A DNA stretch of 47,871 bases from Grammothele lineata. Its lineage: Eukaryota > Basidiomycota > Agaricomycetes > Polyporales > Polyporaceae. The notes beneath the pieces are model-generated. The model made no database searches. It saw only the letters and a list, made by a program, of their open reading frames with translations, and was not told the DNA's origin. Where the stretch lies: assembly GCA_002150815.3 (NCBI GenBank), contig NDFF03000166.1, positions 1 through 47,871 on the forward strand, in the 5' to 3' direction. The stretch's first letter is position 1; every line of letters begins with the position of its first letter. Below are positions 45,087 through 47,871 of the stretch, one piece after another. The position numbers and the translations under genes were made by a program.

Positions 45087-46446
45087 ATGGCTCTCAACAT
45101 CGCATCTACGACGAAATCCTTCCGCGTCGCCATTGTGGGCGTTGGCCTTGTCGGCGGCGAACTCATCAGGCAGCTCCTCGCCTTCCCCTCGCCCTCTCCC
45201 TTCCGCCTCGTCGCACTCGCATCATCCAAGACGACACTCTACAACCCCGATGGCCTCACTCTTTCACCCGCGACCTGGAAACAGGACCTCGCCAGCGCGG
45301 GTCGTCCCGCGGACATGGCGCACCTCCTCCGCGAGCTCGCCGCGCTCGTGCGCCCCGGCCAGGAGGTCGTGCTTGTCGACAACACGTCCTCGAACGACGT
45401 CGCAGCGCTCTACCCCGAGTTCCTCAAGTTTGGGGTCCATATCGTTACGCCGAACAAGAAGGCGTTCTCGTCGGACCTCACGCTCTACGAGCGCGTCCTT
45501 GCCGCGGGGCTTGAGAGCGGCGCGCGGTTCTTGAACGAGGCGACCGTTGGTGCGGGCTTGCCAATCATCTCGACGCTGAAGGACCTCGTCGCGACTGGGG
45601 ACAAGGTGGGTGTCGTTTCTATACTTCATTCGTGTGGGATATGGCGCGGGACGAATGCCGGGCGGGCGGAGATGGAGAGGGGGGAAGTAGGACATGATGC
45701 TCATGCAGAATGTATTGTTGCTCTAGGTCCTCAAAATTGAAGGCGTGTTCTCCGGAACGATGAGCTACATCTTCAACGAGTTCTCAACCGGCAAGGAGGG
45801 TGGGCCCAGCTTCTCATCTGTCGTAAGCGTTGCTCGTGAAAAGGGGTACACCGTGAGTTGTCTCTACTGCCACCGTTTCCCCGTTGGACATACGGTGCAT
45901 CCTACCCGCAGGAACCCCACCCAGCCGACGACCTGAACGGCGCGGACGTCGCACGGAAGCTCACCATTCTCTCGCGCTTCATTCCTGCCCTCCGCTCCGC
46001 GTTACCTCAAGGTTACCAATCCGTCGACACGAAGTCTCTCGTTCCGTCTGAGCTCGAGGGCATCGACTCTGGCGACGAGTTCATCGAGCGTCTCCCCGAG
46101 TTCGACGCGCACTACGACGCGATGCGTGCAGAAGCGGCCAAGGCGGGCCAGGTGCTGCGCTACGCGGGTGTGGTGGACGTTCAGTCGGGCGTCATCAAAG
46201 CGGACCTTGAGAGGTATATCCTCATTTTCATGCAACATCTAAGCACCCCACGTCCTCACAATGATTCTACTCCCGTGCAGGTACCCGGTCACGCACCCGT
46301 TCGCGACGGCGTTGGGTGGCTCAGATAACATCATCATGTTCCACACTGAGCGGTACGGTGCGCGCCCATTGGTCGTGCAGGGTGCGGGCGCGGGCGCGGC
46401 TGTGACTGCTATGGGTGTCATGAGTGATCTCCTCAAGCTCATTTGA
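45087..46446 (+). CDS. HOM6: Homoserine dehydrogenase
   Basis: Reduces aspartate semialdehyde to homoserine with NAD(P)H, the shared step to threonine and methionine. Four exons, with splices after LKDLVATGDK (intron from 45606), after AREKGYT, and within ADLERYPVTHPF. Seen: Rossmann motif FRVAIVGVGLVGGELIRQLL, VLVDNTSSND, HIVTPNKKAFSSDL with the cofactor-contacting PNKK, and NEATVGAGLPIISTLKDL. The catalytic region has GVFSGTMSYIFNEF, then EPHPADDLNGADVARKLTIL with the active-site Asp/Lys, and the end has HPFATALGGSDNIIMFHTER. No C-terminal ACT domain, as in yeast Hom6 (359 aa), so allosteric Thr control at this enzyme is not expected. Confidence 0.96.
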
Positions 46447-46840
46447 GTAGTTGGGGAATAGTCAGGCCATGCTGTCAATATGATCCATCCTTGGACTGTG
46501 ATTACAGCACGTACCTGATCCAACACTGGACTGTAGCTACAGTGTGCGTAAATAAGGAAACCTGCCCCGGCGCTGGAAGCGTGCAGGCTGCCAGTGGCGC
46601 TGCAATACCTGGGACTGAAGCTGCCGAAAGCAGTCGGGTTCATCAGGAAGAAATCTGAATCGCGGCTGCTACTCGGCTCTACAGTGAGGTGACGTCGTCG
46701 GGGTTCCCGCCGCTTCTGGGCAGCGTGCGCCGCCGTGCGCGGGCTCCCGACGGCCGGTGCGCCTCGCGCGCCCGCCGCGCGCGCCCTCCCGCCTGCTGCC
46801 TTTTGGCGCTTGAATAGTAGTACCAGTGCACAGGCCGTCC
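46447..46840. other. HOM6 3' flank and GC-rich tract
   Basis: No gene. From about 46690 to 46800 the sequence is very rich in CG dinucleotides (GCGCGCCCGCCGCGCGCGCC region), directly before the AT-rich tract. No coding motif. Confidence 0.5.
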
Positions 46841-47525
46841 GTACACCAGTTTTTTCATCCCCTCAGTAGTAAATACACCGTTTGGAAGGTACTGTCTGTG
46901 TCTCTCTAACGAGCCGCCATATGTGCGATCTGATGCAGCAGTTATCGAGATATACACGCATGTTCATTCTCACGTCTTGAACACACTGTTGCACAAATAT
47001 CTCTTGGTATACAATAGCATTGAAGTCCGAAAGTTCTTCCAATAGCATGTATAATATACATACAGAATCCTAGATTATTCATTGAGCCACTGCATCTCAA
47101 GATGGGCCTTGACTTGATCATCAATGTTGATAATAGATGAACGCATGTAATTAAAACCAAGCATGATAAAATACCGAGAACATATGTGTGGTATACCAAG
47201 GAGCATTAGCTACAAGACGAAGAAAGAATCAAGGAGAATGGATGAAAAGCAGGTGAGATATGGTCAACAGTGTGCAGGAGACCTCCAACCTAGCAGTCCG
47301 TACATAGTGTACACAAGAATGCTGGTTTGCTCTTCACTTAAGAGCAATCATATCCCAGATCACCCTCCATAGCCTTCCCATCTAATAGGTTTGTGCCTAT
47401 AATGTCTCTCTTATATACCCCATACACATCAGAGATGTTTGCATATTGTTTCGAAGTCTAAACATTGCTGTGGAGATCTCATGCATTATGCCAGTCAGGT
47501 GAAAGCTATTGATATCTCAACATCA
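46841..47525. repeat. AT-rich, CpG-depleted tract, probable decayed repeat
   Basis: GC drops sharply and CpG almost vanishes: I count five CpG in 47041-47520, while TG and CA are common. This is the signature of CpG methylation followed by deamination, usual for silenced transposons in basidiomycetes. Short frames on the minus strand, such as one ending in DDQVKAHLEMQWLNE, may be relics of an element, but I cannot name it. Confidence 0.5.
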
Positions 47526-47871
47526 GAAGAAGTGCAGGCGTCTACCAGGTCTAACGGTCTAACGCGCCGGGCCGTAGACCCTGTAGACGCAGCCACCGCG
47601 TCGTGGTGAGGCGCTTGCATCCCCTCACCTCAGACCCGCTCTATCCGACCATTCACCGCTTCCCTCCGTCGTCTCCTGCCTTCATTTATGGCCGTCCTTA
47701 TCTGCAAACATCTCACAGCTCCATATACCTCGCTGACGCGGCGCCAGGACGAGAAAACAGCGTGTCCAAGCCAGCTTGGCCTCCAAGGCTCGGAAATCGC
47801 ACTCGAAGCGGACCTACGCAGCGGGGCGGGGGACAGCGGCGTATAGCGAGACACGGATGACAGTAGAGGCA
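47526..47871. other. Right-edge sequence, no supported gene
   Basis: GC-normal again. Contains a short direct repeat GTCTAACG GTCTAACG at 47548-47563 and short frames on both strands with no motif. May be the flank of a gene outside the window. Confidence 0.4.

Overview
The window is nuclear DNA of a filamentous basidiomycete, most probably a wood-decay Agaricomycete of polypore type (inferred). The supporting evidence is GC-rich coding sequence, many introns of about 45-70 nt with GT..AG ends, fungal-specific families (HET domain, F-box/LRR-like, P450 paralogues, ERG2, GRAB-domain RUD3, SQE-type H2A) and a hAT transposon. I annotated by reading the translated frames and joining exons by phase-consistent splice sites. 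Family names rest on motif recognition, not on a search.

Left part (1-7246): the 3' end of a hAT transposon sits inside a cytochrome P450 gene (P450 A), of which only the part downstream of the insertion is visible. An intact 14-exon paralogue (P450 B) follows in tandem. Between them, on the minus strand, lies a three-exon gene for an 80-residue single-pass membrane protein.

Middle part (7247-27782): protein-isoaspartate methyltransferase (minus) and a six-hairpin-fold-like protein (plus) are divergent. They are followed by an F-box protein (minus), a divergent histone H2B/H2A pair with three ACGCGT boxes in the shared promoter, a two-RRM RNA-binding protein of Gbp2/Hrb1 type, a HET-domain protein (minus), a gene-poor stretch of about 2.9 kb, and a second F-box protein.

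Right part (27783-47871): a third P450 (P450 C, 10 exons, same family as A and B), then a dense housekeeping block. This block holds ERG2 sterol C-8 isomerase (minus) divergent from signal peptidase subunit SPC2 (plus), a glutathione S-transferase-like gene (minus), the Golgi tether RUD3 (minus) divergent from a large four-TM plus WD40 protein (plus), and homoserine dehydrogenase HOM6 (plus). The last 1 kb falls abruptly into AT-rich, CpG-depleted DNA that looks like decayed repeat sequence.

Most genes act independently: ergosterol synthesis, secretion, threonine/methionine synthesis, chromatin and Golgi traffic. The only cluster-like element is the P450 tandem. The least described gene is the membrane-anchored WD40 protein at 39640-44320. 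Its model stays in frame through 18 exons but needs one GC-AG intron.
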